Part shown: in pieces, positions 1 through 8,416 of the stretch | How the letters are laid out: each line of letters begins with the position of its first letter | Numbering within the stretch: position 1 is the first letter of the stretch | NCBI GenBank assembly: GCA_036495525.1 | Contig: DASXMR010000136.1 | Coordinates: 1 to 39,565, forward strand | DNA from: DASXMR01 sp036495525 | Lineage (GTDB): Bacteria > Actinomycetota > Actinomycetes > Streptosporangiales > Streptosporangiaceae | Direction: 5' to 3' | Length of the DNA: 39,565 nt | Made by a program: the position numbers and the translations under genes | The notes under the pieces: model-generated | The model's database searches: none | What the model saw: the letters and a program-made list of their open reading frames with translations, nothing else | What the model was told of the DNA's origin: nothing

Positions 1-38
1 TTCAGGGGGGCGGCTGCCTCCCGGCCAGGAGCGCGGCC

Positions 39-1244
39 GTGCCGCTTGAGACCAGCGCGGAGTCGCCGGTACCAGTCCGCACCGTGCTGCGCCTGGTCGG
101 CGACTGGATCGGGCGGCTCGGCCGGGTCTGGGTCGAGGGCCAGATAGCCGAGCTGAACAAGCGCGGCGGCACGGCGTTCCTGACCTTGCGCGATCCGGTC
201 GCGGCGGTGTCGGTGCGGGTGATCTGCCCGCTGCCGGCGCTCACCGCCGCCGGACCGGAGCCGGGCGTCGGCGCCCGGGTGGTGGTCTGGGCGAAGCCGG
301 AATTCGGCACGGCCAGGGGGACCTTCTCGCTGAGCGCGATCCAGGTCCGCTCGGTCGGCGTCGGCGAGCTGCTGGCCAGGCTTGAGCTGCTGCGCCGCGC
401 GCTGGCCGCTGAGGGCCTGTTCGCCCCAGAGCGCAAGCGTCGCCCCCCGTTCCTGCCCGCCGTGATCGGGCTGATCTGCGGTCGCGACTCAGCGGCCGAG
501 CGGGACGTGCGCCGCAACGCCGCCCGGCGCTGGCCCGCTGTCCGGTTCCGCACCCTGCAGGTCGCTGTGCAGGGCACGCACGCGGTGGCGGAAGTCATCG
601 GCGCGCTGCGTGAGCTTGACGCCAATCCGGCCGTCGAGGTGATCATCATCACCAGGGGCGGCGGCTCGATTGAGGATCTGCTGCCGTTCTCCGACGAGGA
701 GCTGATCCGGGCGGTCGCCGCGTGCATGACCCCGGTCGTGAGTGCCATCGGGCACGAGCAGGACGTGCCGCTGCTGGACCACGTCGCCGACATCAGGGCC
801 TCGACGCCGACCGACGCGGCACGCCGGGTCGTGCCCGACGTGGCCGAGCAGCTGGAGCTGATCGGCCAGCTGCGCGCCAGGGCACGGCGCCACCTGGCCG
901 GCCGGCTCGACCGTGAGGGATCCTGGCTGTCGTCGATTCGCTCCCGGCCGGCGCTGGCCAGCCCGGCGCGCGAGATCGACCGGCAGCTGGAGCAGGTGAT
1001 CGCCCTGTCAGAGCGGGCCCGGCGGTGCCTGGCCGCGAGCCTCAGCGCGGCGGCCGGGGAAATCGGCCATACCAGGGCGCGCCTGCTCGCCCTGTCCCCC
1101 GCCGCGACGCTGCGCCGCGGCTACGCGATTGTGCAGCATGCGGACGGCAACGTCGCCCGCGCGGCAGCCGAGGTGGCAGCCGGCGAAGTACTAACGGTAC
1201 GATTCGCCGCCGATCAGCTCCAGGTCACCGCAGCCGATGAGTGA
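39..1244 (+). CDS. xseA: Exodeoxyribonuclease VII large subunit
   Basis: Large subunit of exonuclease VII, the cytoplasmic nuclease that degrades single-stranded DNA from both ends during repair. The 401-residue protein has the usual order: an OB-fold at about residues 27-105 (VWVEGQIAEL), a catalytic core with GRDSAAERDV (148-157), TRGGGS (205-210) and GHEQD (238-242) followed by DIRASTPTDA, a helical arm, and the C-terminal LRRGYAIV segment. The GTG start has AGGAG seven bases upstream, and the N-terminus matches the usual actinobacterial length, so the gene is complete although it begins close to the window edge. The small-subunit gene xseB, normally directly downstream in actinomycetes, is not visible in the next 212 bases. 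The family assignment is secure. Confidence 0.96.
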   Translation: MPLETSAESPVPVRTVLRLVGDWIGRLGRVWVEGQIAELNKRGGTAFLTLRDPVAAVSVRVICPLPALTAAGPEPGVGARVVVWAKPEFGTARGTFSLSAIQVRSVGVGELLARLELLRRALAAEGLFAPERKRRPPFLPAVIGLICGRDSAAERDVRRNAARRWPAVRFRTLQVAVQGTHAVAEVIGALRELDANPAVEVIIITRGGGSIEDLLPFSDEELIRAVAACMTPVVSAIGHEQDVPLLDHVADIRASTPTDAARRVVPDVAEQLELIGQLRARARRHLAGRLDREGSWLSSIRSRPALASPAREIDRQLEQVIALSERARRCLAASLSAAAGEIGHTRARLLALSPAATLRRGYAIVQHADGNVARAAAEVAAGEVLTVRFAADQLQVTAADE

Positions 1245-1456
1245 TCATCAATAGCCGCTATGGCAATTCTGTGATGCGTAACACGCACAGGGCGTGGCGT
1301 TTGCTCACCGGGGGGCACAGCAAAAACTAAGCTAGCCCGTGCCGGTCGGGCGATGGGCTGCTACCAGCGGGGAGCACCTTGCCGGGCTGCCGCGTACGAG
1401 CTTGCGCGCAGCCGACTGGATAAGCGACGATCTGCCAGGTCAGGGAGGACTAGATC
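1245..1456. other. Intergenic region, no xseB
   Basis: These 212 bases between xseA and the acyltransferase gene contain no reading frame resembling XseB, which is a roughly 70-residue helical protein. A 13-bp inverted repeat, TGCGT-aac-ACGCA, lies at 1275-1287, and the A-rich stretch at 1320-1332 is unusual for this genome, so a promoter for the downstream gene may lie here. I could not assign -35 and -10 boxes. Confidence 0.4.
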
Positions 1457-3418
1457 GTGGCCGTGGGCCTCCTCACCACGGTGCGTGCCAGCCGCACCAG
1501 CCCGCTACCCGCTCCGGCCGACCAGCGGCGGGAGGCCCCCCGCCGGGCGGCTGGCCTCGACGGCCTGCGGGCGCTTGCCGTGCTCGCCGTCATGGCATTT
1601 CACGAGAACCTTTCCGCCACGCCCGGCGGGTTCCTCGGCGTCGATGTTTTTTTCGTGCTTAGCGGTTATCTGATTACTGATCTTCTCGCCGCCCAGTTCG
1701 GCCGCGACGGCCGGCTCGATATGCGCGGCTTCTATGTCCGCCGGGCCCGGCGGCTGCTGCCTGCGCTGGCGGTGATGCTGCTGACGGTCACGGCGGCGGT
1801 GGCGGTGCTGGAGCCAGACCAGGCCGGCAAGCTGCGGTCGGCGCTGCTCGGCGCCGTCAGCTACACCAGCAACTGGCTGCAGGCTTTGCATCACCAGTCA
1901 TACTTCGACACGTTCGGCCCGCTGCCGCCACTGGCTCACCTGTGGTCGCTGGCGGTCGAGGAGCAGTTCTACCTGCTGTGGCCGCTGATCCTGCTGCTCG
2001 TGCTGCTCCGGGTGCAGCGCAGGGAACTGCGCATCGGCATTGCCTGGGCCGGCGCGGCCGCCTCCGCGCTGCTGATGCTGCTGGTCTACGCGCCCGGCTC
2101 GGATCCTTCGCTGGTCTACTACGGCACCGACACCCACGCGAGCGGCCTGCTGGTCGGCGCCGCGCTGGCGCTGACCTGGCCGCTGGCCAGGATTAGCGCG
2201 CTGTCCTGCGCGGCGGTGCGGCAGCGGCTGGACGTCATCGGCGCGGCGGGACTGCTCGTTCTCGCGCTGCTGGTGATTTACCTGGGTGGCGCCGACCCGA
2301 TCATGTACCCGCTCGGCCTCGGCATCGCCGCGGTCGCGGCAGGCGGGGTGGTGCTCGCCGCGGCCAGCCCCGGAGTGCTCGGGCGGCTGCTCAGCCGGCC
2401 GCCGCTGCGCTGGCTTGGCCTCCGCTCCTACGGCATCTACCTGTGGCACTGGCCGGTGATCGCGATCGCGGGCACCCTGGCCAGCCGCCACCCCGACACC
2501 GTGCCCATCCGGCTGCTGGAAACGGCGCTGCCGATCGCGCTGGCCGCCGTGTCATGGCGCTGGATCGAGGAGCCGATCCTGCGCGGCGGGCTGCGCGGCA
2601 CCGTCAGCGGCTGGCTAGCCGGCCTGCGGCAGGCCTTCATGACCGCGCCGAGGGCGCCGGCCAGCGGGCTGGCACTGCTCGCGCCGCTGGCCGTCGTCTG
2701 CGTGGCCGGCTTCGCCGGATACGGCCTCGCACAGTCACAGTCCGGCCCGACGCTGCAGCAGCAGATCGCTGCCGGAGCCCAGGTCAGTGCGGCCTCTCAG
2801 GTCGGCCAGGGACAGCAGGAGCCTGGCCAGGCAGGCCAGGACGGCACAGCCGGCGGCCGGCGGGACGCTCAGCGGATCGCCCCGGCGGCGCTGGCACATC
2901 ACATCGTCACCACCTTGCCGCGGCACGTGCCCGGCACGATGGTGACGGCCGTCGGCGACTCGGTGATGCTCGCCGCCGCGCCCGAGCTGCATTCGGCGCT
3001 GCCGGGCATCTACATCAACGCACAGGTCAGCCGTCAGATGAGCGCCGGCCTGCAGCTGATCGGCCACCTCGCCAGGCAGGGCGCGCTGCGGCCCGTCGTC
3101 CTCGTCGGGCTCGGCACCAACGGCACCGTGACCGGCAGCCAGGTCAGGCAGCTGCTCGGCGACCTCGGGCCGCACCGCTGGCTGGTGCTGGTCAACACCT
3201 TCGTCCCCCGGCCGTGGCAGAACTCCGACAACGAGGTACTCGCCTCGGCCGCTAGCCACGACCCGCACGTCGTGCTCGTCAACTGGCTGGGGGCCATCGA
3301 CCACCGCACCGACCTGCTCTATGACGACGACGTGCACCCGACCCCGGACGGCGGCCAGCTCTACGCGCACCTGGTGACGGCTGCGCTGCAGGCCGCCAGC
3401 ACCTTGAGCAAGCGCTGA
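1457..3418 (+). CDS. Membrane acyltransferase, AT3 family with C-terminal SGNH domain
   Basis: Integral membrane O-acyltransferase (OafA/YrhL type, acyltransferase 3 family), predicted to move acyl groups across the membrane onto a cell-surface polysaccharide or glycolipid. Visible AT3 landmarks are GLDGLRALAVLAVMAFHE with the catalytic-type His49, GVDVFFVLSGYLIT (61-74), RRARRLLPAL (95-104) and HLWSLAVEEQFYLLWP (161-176), followed by many hydrophobic helices up to about residue 430. After a Gln/Gly-rich linker comes an extracytoplasmic SGNH hydrolase-like domain with GDSV (500-503, Ser502) and DDVHPT (His627), as in two-domain AT3-SGNH proteins of about 650-700 residues. The GTG start has GGGAGG eight bases upstream. 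The acceptor substrate cannot be read from the sequence. It may converge on the AraC-family remnant downstream. Confidence 0.92.
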   Translation: MAVGLLTTVRASRTSPLPAPADQRREAPRRAAGLDGLRALAVLAVMAFHENLSATPGGFLGVDVFFVLSGYLITDLLAAQFGRDGRLDMRGFYVRRARRLLPALAVMLLTVTAAVAVLEPDQAGKLRSALLGAVSYTSNWLQALHHQSYFDTFGPLPPLAHLWSLAVEEQFYLLWPLILLLVLLRVQRRELRIGIAWAGAAASALLMLLVYAPGSDPSLVYYGTDTHASGLLVGAALALTWPLARISALSCAAVRQRLDVIGAAGLLVLALLVIYLGGADPIMYPLGLGIAAVAAGGVVLAAASPGVLGRLLSRPPLRWLGLRSYGIYLWHWPVIAIAGTLASRHPDTVPIRLLETALPIALAAVSWRWIEEPILRGGLRGTVSGWLAGLRQAFMTAPRAPASGLALLAPLAVVCVAGFAGYGLAQSQSGPTLQQQIAAGAQVSAASQVGQGQQEPGQAGQDGTAGGRRDAQRIAPAALAHHIVTTLPRHVPGTMVTAVGDSVMLAAAPELHSALPGIYINAQVSRQMSAGLQLIGHLARQGALRPVVLVGLGTNGTVTGSQVRQLLGDLGPHRWLVLVNTFVPRPWQNSDNEVLASAASHDPHVVLVNWLGAIDHRTDLLYDDDVHPTPDGGQLYAHLVTAALQAASTLSKR

Positions 3419-3438
3419 CAGCGCGCGACGGCACCGGC

Positions 3439-3974
3439 TCAGCCGGCCTGTGCGGTTCCTGAGCGCCGGGCCGCGAGCGCGGCGCGCCACTGGGCGGGCG
3501 GGCTGCCGTGCGCCCGGCGGAAGGCGCGGCTGAACGCTTCCTCCGCGTCGTAGCCCACCCGGCCGGCGATGGCCGCGACGGTAAGCGTCGTCGTTGCCAG
3601 CAGGTCCTCGGCAAGGTGCATGCGCCAGTCGGTGAGGTACCGGATCGGCGGCCGGCCAAGCAGGTCACGGAAGCGCTGGTCGATGGTCGAGCGCGACGCC
3701 GCGGCCGCCGCCGCGAGATCCCCGGTTGTCCACCGCCGCTCGGGGTGCTGGTGCAGCAGAGCGAGCGCCGGCGCGAGCACGGGATCACCGGCGGCAGCGC
3801 GGCAAGCGCCGGATCGAAGAGCGCGTCGTCAGAGTCGAGATAACCGCAGACGACATCGGTCCGGGCACCACCGCGGCCGTGCCTGACAACCGGCAGCTGA
3901 TCCCAGGGCGGCGGGTCGAGCAGGGACGCGATCGGCACCAGCTCGGCGTCGCCCTCGCCCCCCATCACCAGCAA
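3439..3974 (-). pseudogene. AraC-family regulator remnant (cupin_6 fragment + HTH_18, internally deleted)
   Basis: Two reading frames together spell a decayed AraC-type transcription factor. The upstream frame (from about 3974 down to 3785) carries the end of a cupin_6 ligand-binding domain, including PPPWDQLPVVRHG, VVCGYLDSDDALFDPAL and ALPPVI. The downstream frame (3780 to 3439) carries the DNA-binding domain: WTTGDLAAAAAASRSTIDQR, then GYDAEEAFSRAFRRAHG. In intact relatives the ALPPV segment is followed by some 70-90 residues before the HTH domain. Here the two pieces abut and are in different frames, so an internal deletion is more likely than a single-base error. The first half of the cupin is also missing, because the DUF4242 gene begins only 70 bases upstream. 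The short HTH frame could still be translated from a GTG at 3780, but a regulated AraC protein is unlikely. Confidence 0.72.
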
Positions 3975-4043
3975 GTACAGGGAGGCTGAATCGTCGCATA
4001 GTCAGCCCATGAGCGGCGAGGCAAAGCCAAACTGGCGGGATCG

Positions 4044-4323
4044 ATGCCGAAGTACGTGATAGAGCGTGACCTGCCCGGCGCCGGCCAGCTGAGCGCCGGT
4101 CAGCTGCAGGCGGTTTCCCGCAAGTCCAACGAGGTGCTTGAAGGCATGGCCGGGCGGGCACAGTGGCTGCACAGCTACGTCACCGACGACAAGCTGTTCT
4201 GGGTTTACATCGCCGACAGCGCCCGCGAGCATCGAGGAGCACGCCGCGACGGGCGGCTTCCCGTGCAACCACGTCCGCGAGATCACCACCGTTATCGACC
4301 CGACCACCGGAGAGGGATACCCC
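4044..4323 (+). pseudogene. DUF4242-type small protein, frameshifted
   Basis: The frame from ATG 4044 begins MPKYVIERDLPGAGQLSAGQ and continues through WLHSYVTDDKLFWVYIADSA, matching the DUF4242 family of about 90-residue proteins of uncertain function. At 4222-4224 (a CCC run) the homology jumps to the +1 frame, which continues SIEEHAATGGFPCNHVREIT and VIDPTTGEG, the normal C-terminal half. Removing one C restores a continuous protein. Without that change the first frame runs into unrelated residues and stops at 4337. The restored frame has no stop before the OsmC start at 4324, so an intact version would read straight into OsmC as a fusion. It is either a recent pseudogene or a base-calling error in a short C run. 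Confidence 0.72.
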
Positions 4324-4866
4324 ATGGACGCAGCTGACCTCAGGGCACGGCAGCGGCCGCTGAAGGAGCGTTACCGGGCGGATCCACCCGCCGCGCTCGT
4401 CACGCTGTCCGCCAGCGCGGAGCTGTCGGACAGCGAGGTTAGCTGCTCCGTGCAGACCGGACACCAGCTTGTCGAGGCCGGACTGCACCCGGCGACCGGC
4501 GGCGAAGGCGCGCTGGCATGCTCGGGGGACATGCTGCTGCAGGCGCTGGCCGCCTGCGCCGGGGTGACCATGCGCGCCATCGCCGCCGCCCGTGGCCTGC
4601 AGGTGAGCGGACGACTGCACGCCGAGGGGGAGCTGGACTTCCGGGGCACCCTGGGCATCGCCAGGGATGCTCAGGTTGGCTTCAGCACCATCAGGCTGCT
4701 GGCCGACCTGGACACCGCCGCGACGCCCGAGCAGGTCGCGGACCTGCTGTCGGCCACTGAACGCTACTGCGTTGTGCTGCAGACACTGACCGGCGGAGTC
4801 GAGGTCAGCCTGAGCCGGGCTGATACTCCGCCGGACGGCGAGCAGCCGCACCGCGATGCCAGCTGA
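4324..4866 (+). CDS. OsmC family protein
   Basis: OsmC/Ohr-fold protein, a family whose characterised members reduce organic hydroperoxides with a pair of cysteines. The chosen ATG start gives MDAADLRARQRPLKERYR and is preceded by GGAGAGGG at 4307-4314. The 180-residue product has the typical ATGGEGALACSGDMLLQALA stretch followed by ACAGVTMRAIA, supplying two candidate reactive cysteines, and the C-terminal ATERYCVVLQTL strand-helix. The length is as expected. The same frame is open upstream into the second half of the DUF4242 gene, so translation might also arrive from there. Its last 11 bases overlap the HD-GYP/LuxR gene, suggesting coupled expression. The exact substrate is unknown; many actinobacterial OsmC-like proteins of this kind have not been tested as peroxidases. 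Confidence 0.88.
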   Translation: MDAADLRARQRPLKERYRADPPAALVTLSASAELSDSEVSCSVQTGHQLVEAGLHPATGGEGALACSGDMLLQALAACAGVTMRAIAAARGLQVSGRLHAEGELDFRGTLGIARDAQVGFSTIRLLADLDTAATPEQVADLLSATERYCVVLQTLTGGVEVSLSRADTPPDGEQPHRDAS

Positions 4867-6463
4867 CCAGGACCTGGCCGCTGGCGGATCAGCGGGCGGG
4901 ACCGGGATCCGGCTGGCGGAGCTGCTGGCCGTGCTGTCGCTGGCCGCTGACCTGGGCATGGGCCAGCCCATGGAGCACGTGATCCGGCAGTGCCTGATCT
5001 CACTGCGCCTTGGCCGGCTGCTAGGCGTGGCCGACAGCGATCGCGAGGTCATCTATTACACCGGGCTGATCGCGTGGGTTGGCTGCCACGTGGACGCTTA
5101 CGAGCAGGCCCGCTGGTTTGGCGACGACACCGCGCTGAAGACGGACTTCCGGCGAACCGATTTCGCCACCCCGGCCGCGGAGGCGCTGTTCATGCTCCGT
5201 CACCTGGGCACCGGGCGGCCGACAGCTGAGCGGATCAGGCTGGGCGCCGCGTTCCTGACCGATGGACGGCGCGCGGCCGAGGCCATGCTGCACAACCACT
5301 GGCAGGCCGCCGACCAGCTGGCCGCCCGGCTTGGCCTGGACCAGCGGGTGCGCGACAGCGTGGAGCAGACCTTCGAGCGCTGGGACGGCAAGGGCGTCCC
5401 GAAGGGAGCCCAAGGCGAGCAGATTCTGCTGACGTCCCGGCTCGTTGCCCTGGCCGACGTGGTCGAGGTCTACCACCGGGCGGCGGGGACCGCTGCCGCG
5501 GTGGACGTCGCCAGGCAGCGAAGCGGCACCCAGTTCGACCCGCATGTCGCCGGCGTCTTCGCGGCCCACGCTGAGGAGCTGCTCGCCGAGCTTGACCAGG
5601 CCACCGACTGGGACACCGTGATCGGCGCCGAGCTGGCGCCCAGCGCGCCGCTGACCGACGCCAGGCTCGATGCCGCGCTCGAGGCGATCGCCGACTTCAC
5701 CGACGTGAAGTCGCCCTTCACCATCGGGCACTCGCGCGGAGTGGCCGACCTGGCTGCCGAGGCCGCCAGGTCGCTCGGGCTCGGCGACCAGGCCGCGCTG
5801 CTCGTGCGCAGGGCCGGACTTGTCCATGACCTCGGCCGGCTCGGCGTGCCGAACACGATTTGGGACAAGCCAGGCGCGCTCAGCCACGGCGAGGCCGAGC
5901 GGGTCCGGCTGCACCCGTACCTGACCGAGCGGATGCTGGCCCGCTCCGCCGCGCTCTCCCCGCTGGCCGCGATCGCCGGCCAGCATCACGAGCGACTGGA
6001 CGGATCCGGGTACCCGCGCGGGCTGGCCGGACAGGCGCTGAGCCCGGCCGGGCGGATTCTCGCCGCGGCCGACGCCTATCACGCGCGCACCGAGCCGCGG
6101 CCGCACCGGGCTGCCTGCGCGCCAGCCGAGGCGGCGGACGCGCTGCGTGCCCAGGTGCGGGCCGGCCAGCTTGACGGCGATGCGGTAGCCGCCGTACTCA
6201 CCGCCGCCGGTCACCGCCAGGCGCGCCGGGTAGCCAGGCCGGCCGGGCTGACCAGCCGCGAGGTCGATGTGCTCCGGCTGCTGGCCAGGGGCCTGTCGAA
6301 CCGCCAGATCGCCGAGCAGCTGGTGATCTCGCCGAAGACGGCCGGGCACCACGTCGAGCACATCTACGCCAAGACCGGCACCGCCAACCGGGCCATGGCC
6401 AGCCTCTACGCGGCCGCTAACGGTCTCATCGGGGCCGGGCAAGCGGACCGCGCAGGGTACTGA
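4856..6463 (+). CDS. HD-GYP domain phosphohydrolase with C-terminal LuxR-type HTH
   Basis: Cytoplasmic regulator of 535 residues combining two HD-type modules with a DNA-binding domain. The second module (about 270-440) has LVHDLGRLGVPN with the HD pair at 324-325, RLHPYLTERML, QHHERLDGSGYPRGL with GYP at 385-387, and AAADAYHA, so it retains the HD-GYP hallmarks of cyclic-di-GMP phosphodiesterases. The first module (about 20-230) is degenerate: it keeps a similar ERWDGKGVPKG segment but no clear HD pair, so it may be structural or sensory. Residues 465-510 form a LuxR/GerE helix-turn-helix (LTSREVDVLRLLARGLSNRQ, then SPKTAGHHVEHIYAKTG). The ATG overlaps the OsmC stop by 11 bases. Whether it hydrolyses a cyclic nucleotide or senses another ligand cannot be settled here. 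Confidence 0.9.
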   Translation: MPADQDLAAGGSAGGTGIRLAELLAVLSLAADLGMGQPMEHVIRQCLISLRLGRLLGVADSDREVIYYTGLIAWVGCHVDAYEQARWFGDDTALKTDFRRTDFATPAAEALFMLRHLGTGRPTAERIRLGAAFLTDGRRAAEAMLHNHWQAADQLAARLGLDQRVRDSVEQTFERWDGKGVPKGAQGEQILLTSRLVALADVVEVYHRAAGTAAAVDVARQRSGTQFDPHVAGVFAAHAEELLAELDQATDWDTVIGAELAPSAPLTDARLDAALEAIADFTDVKSPFTIGHSRGVADLAAEAARSLGLGDQAALLVRRAGLVHDLGRLGVPNTIWDKPGALSHGEAERVRLHPYLTERMLARSAALSPLAAIAGQHHERLDGSGYPRGLAGQALSPAGRILAAADAYHARTEPRPHRAACAPAEAADALRAQVRAGQLDGDAVAAVLTAAGHRQARRVARPAGLTSREVDVLRLLARGLSNRQIAEQLVISPKTAGHHVEHIYAKTGTANRAMASLYAAANGLIGAGQADRAGY

Positions 6464-6468
6464 CGGCA

Positions 6469-6496
6469 GCCGCCTGCCGCGAGGCCGCCAGGCGGC
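6469..6496. terminator. Hairpin between convergent genes
   Basis: GCCGCCTG (6469-6476) and CAGGCGGC (6489-6496) form perfect 8-bp arms around a 12-nt loop in the 39-base gap between two convergent genes. It has no T-tract, which is common for actinobacterial terminators, and is probably bidirectional. Confidence 0.45.
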
Positions 6497-6502
6497 CAGG
6501 CG

Positions 6503-6936
6503 CTAGCCGCGGACCGGGACCGGCTGGTAGCCCGAGCACAGCACCCGCAGCCAGGTGATCTGCCCGCCGTCGGCGCGGTAGTAGGCCTGCTGCTCCACCA
6601 GGTGCTGGCCATCACTGGTGTCAGCCAGCAAGCGGTAAGCGACGTGCTGGCAGGCCCCGACCCGCCCGCTGGTGACCGACTGCAGGCTGAGTGCCTGCGC
6701 CCTGGCGGGCCCGAACCAGCGGCCAAGGATGATGTCATCAACGACCTGGATGGCAGCCGCTGACTGCCAGGGCCGGCCGGGCGTCAGCGCCGCGAAGTCC
6801 ACCGGGTCGGCCAGCACTGCGAGCATCGCCTCGCCGTCCCTGGCGGCCAGCGCACGCGCGAAGCGCTCGCCAAGCGCGGTGCTGTCAGCCGCGTCGTACC
6901 CGTTCGCGGCGGCGCCGCTCGCGGCGACACCGGCCA
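6503..6936 (-). CDS. SnoaL-like / NTF2-fold protein
   Basis: Small protein with the pattern of the SnoaL-like (NTF2) fold: an N-terminal helix pair (ALGERFARALAARDGEAMLA), the ADPVDFAALTPGRPW segment, then strand-rich sequence ending LVEQQAYYRADGGQITWLRV. Members range from polyketide cyclases and isomerases to plain ligand-binding proteins, and no catalytic residues can be named here. I prefer the ATG at 6936 (MAGVAASGAA; 144 residues). An ATG at 6976 would add 13 residues inside the DsrE-like gene and is also possible. It lies 11 bases downstream of the DsrE-like gene and is probably co-transcribed with it. Confidence 0.72.
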
Positions 6937-6947
6937 TGCCGTCGGGG

Positions 6948-7313
6948 CTAGTAGCTGAACGTTGTCGCGCCCTCATCGCCGATCCATTCCCACAGCGGCA
7001 TGGTGCCGCCGAGCGTCGCGTTCACCAGCAGTGCGTCTGCACCGAGCTGCCGTGCGCTGAAGCAGATAGGGCATACCAGGTAACGCCCGGCGGCCTGCTC
7101 ATAGCGCTTCATCAGCTCGGGCAGCGGCGGGCAGCCGTCACACGCCACCCCCTGAGCGATGCCGTCCAGCGACAGCCGGACCGCTTCCTTAGTCAGGAAC
7201 ATCAGCGTCGGCCGCTCCTGCTCGGCTGCCCCGACGGCCACCAGCAGCGCCACCGTGACCTTCTCCGGATCCTCAAGCCCGGTCGTCAGGCTGATCACCG
7301 CCTTGCCAGCCAA
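6948..7313 (-). CDS. DsrE/DsrF-like family protein
   Basis: A 121-residue protein of the DsrE-like fold, the family that includes sulfur-relay proteins of the TusD/DsrE type and many peroxiredoxin-like proteins of unknown role. The start LAGKAVISLTTGLEDPEKV, followed by VALLVAVGAAEQERPTLMFL and TKEAVRLSL, is typical of the family. Cysteines occur as CDGCPP and CPIC and could be redox-active. I chose the TTG at 7313 because GGGAGGG lies just upstream and the homology begins there; an open frame continues upstream to 7511 but is low-complexity and lacks family similarity. It is divergent from the ChbG-like gene and upstream of the SnoaL-like gene. Its function in this cell is unknown. Confidence 0.8.
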   Translation of the reverse strand: MAGKAVISLTTGLEDPEKVTVALLVAVGAAEQERPTLMFLTKEAVRLSLDGIAQGVACDGCPPLPELMKRYEQAAGRYLVCPICFSARQLGADALLVNATLGGTMPLWEWIGDEGATTFSY

Positions 7314-7540
7314 TGGTCCCTCCCTCGGTGAGCTGGCAGCCGGACGGACGGCCGGCTCGCTCCCCGAGGATCGCCCGCGCTGGCCAGGCCCCGCATCGGG
7401 CAGACACCCCATCTTTGGCATCCGCATGCCCCGGCGCAGCGACGAGACCAGCGCGCTGCCACCCGCGGTCGCGGCGCCGCCGGCCGCGCAGCTGCGGCAT
7501 GATGGCCGCAACGAAACGCGAACCGCGACAGGGAGCCCAG

Positions 7541-8317
7541 GTGAGCGCGAACGGTCAGGTCAGGCTCGTCGTACGTGGTGACGACTTCGGCATGTGCCAC
7601 GCGGTCAACCAGGGCATCCGGCGCGCCTTCACCGAGGGCATCGTCACGACGTCCTCGACGATGGCGCCGTGCCCGTGGTTCGGCGAGGCCGCGCGGATCG
7701 CCAGCGAAACCGGCCTGCCGCTCGGCGCGCACCAGACGCTCACCTGCGAGTGGGACTACTTCCGCTGGCGCCCGCTGACCGACGGGCCGTCGCTGGCAGG
7801 CGAGGACGGCACGTTCCGCCCGTCAGTCGAGGCGGCCAAGCAGCACGTGCAGCACGACGAAGTGGTCCGCGAGCTGCTCGCGCAGGTCGACCGGTTCTCC
7901 GCCGCCGGCCTGCGGCTCGACTACCTCGACCACCACATGGGCTCGACGCTGCCGTCCGCTTATGCCGAGGTGTCGAAGCGGGCCGGCGTTCCGTTCCTCT
8001 ACTCAGACCAGGTCAGCGGCCAGCTCGCGAGTTTCAGCGAGCTCAGCCCGAGGGATGCGGCCGGCAAGAAGGCCTGGCTGCTCGGCTACCTGCGTGCGCT
8101 GGAGCCCGGCGCGCACCTGCTGGTTTGCCATCCGGGCGTGCCGGGCTCCGAGCTTGAGTCGCTGACGGGACCCGGCTCAGTGCCCTACCGGTGGGCAGCG
8201 GATTACCGGGTTTCTGACCTCGCGGTAGTCACCGACCAGGAAGTACGCGACCTCATCGACCAGCTGGGGATCAGGCTCTGCTCCCTGCCGGAGGCACTGG
8301 CCGCCAGCCGGCTGTGA
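7541..8317 (+). CDS. ChbG/HpnK family carbohydrate deacetylase (YdjC-like)
   Basis: Predicted metal-dependent deacetylase of the ChbG/HpnK (YdjC) family, which removes N-acetyl groups from sugars or hopanoid-linked glucosamine. The 258-residue protein starts RLVVRGDDFGMCHAVNQGI (the DD metal ligand pair), then has LGAHQTLTCEWDYFRWRP, LDYLDHHMGSTLP with the His pair, and ends with LLVCHPGVPGSE. Length and motif order fit the family. I chose GTG 7541 because GGGAG lies six bases upstream and the fold starts eight codons later; an ATG at 7499 would add 14 residues. It is divergent from the DsrE-like gene. The acceptor sugar is not predictable. Confidence 0.87.
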   Translation: MSANGQVRLVVRGDDFGMCHAVNQGIRRAFTEGIVTTSSTMAPCPWFGEAARIASETGLPLGAHQTLTCEWDYFRWRPLTDGPSLAGEDGTFRPSVEAAKQHVQHDEVVRELLAQVDRFSAAGLRLDYLDHHMGSTLPSAYAEVSKRAGVPFLYSDQVSGQLASFSELSPRDAAGKKAWLLGYLRALEPGAHLLVCHPGVPGSELESLTGPGSVPYRWAADYRVSDLAVVTDQEVRDLIDQLGIRLCSLPEALAASRL

Positions 8318-8416
8318 GCAAGGCCGGGATGACCCGCGGTCGCCGATGCCCGGGCCTCAACACGCGCTCTAGCTGAGCTGCCACCGCGGCCTTGCGCCTG
8401 CCCGGCCGCGGTGCGC

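Noticed and set aside
4200..4240. Programmed frameshifting in the DUF4242 gene
   Set aside because: There is no slippery heptamer or downstream structure that I can see, only a CCC run; a pseudogene or base-calling error is simpler.
5021..6442. Long open frame on the minus strand, 473 residues, opposite the HD-GYP/LuxR gene
   Set aside because: It is a mirror of codon bias in a high-GC gene; it shows no domain, and the plus-strand product has clear HD-GYP and LuxR motifs.
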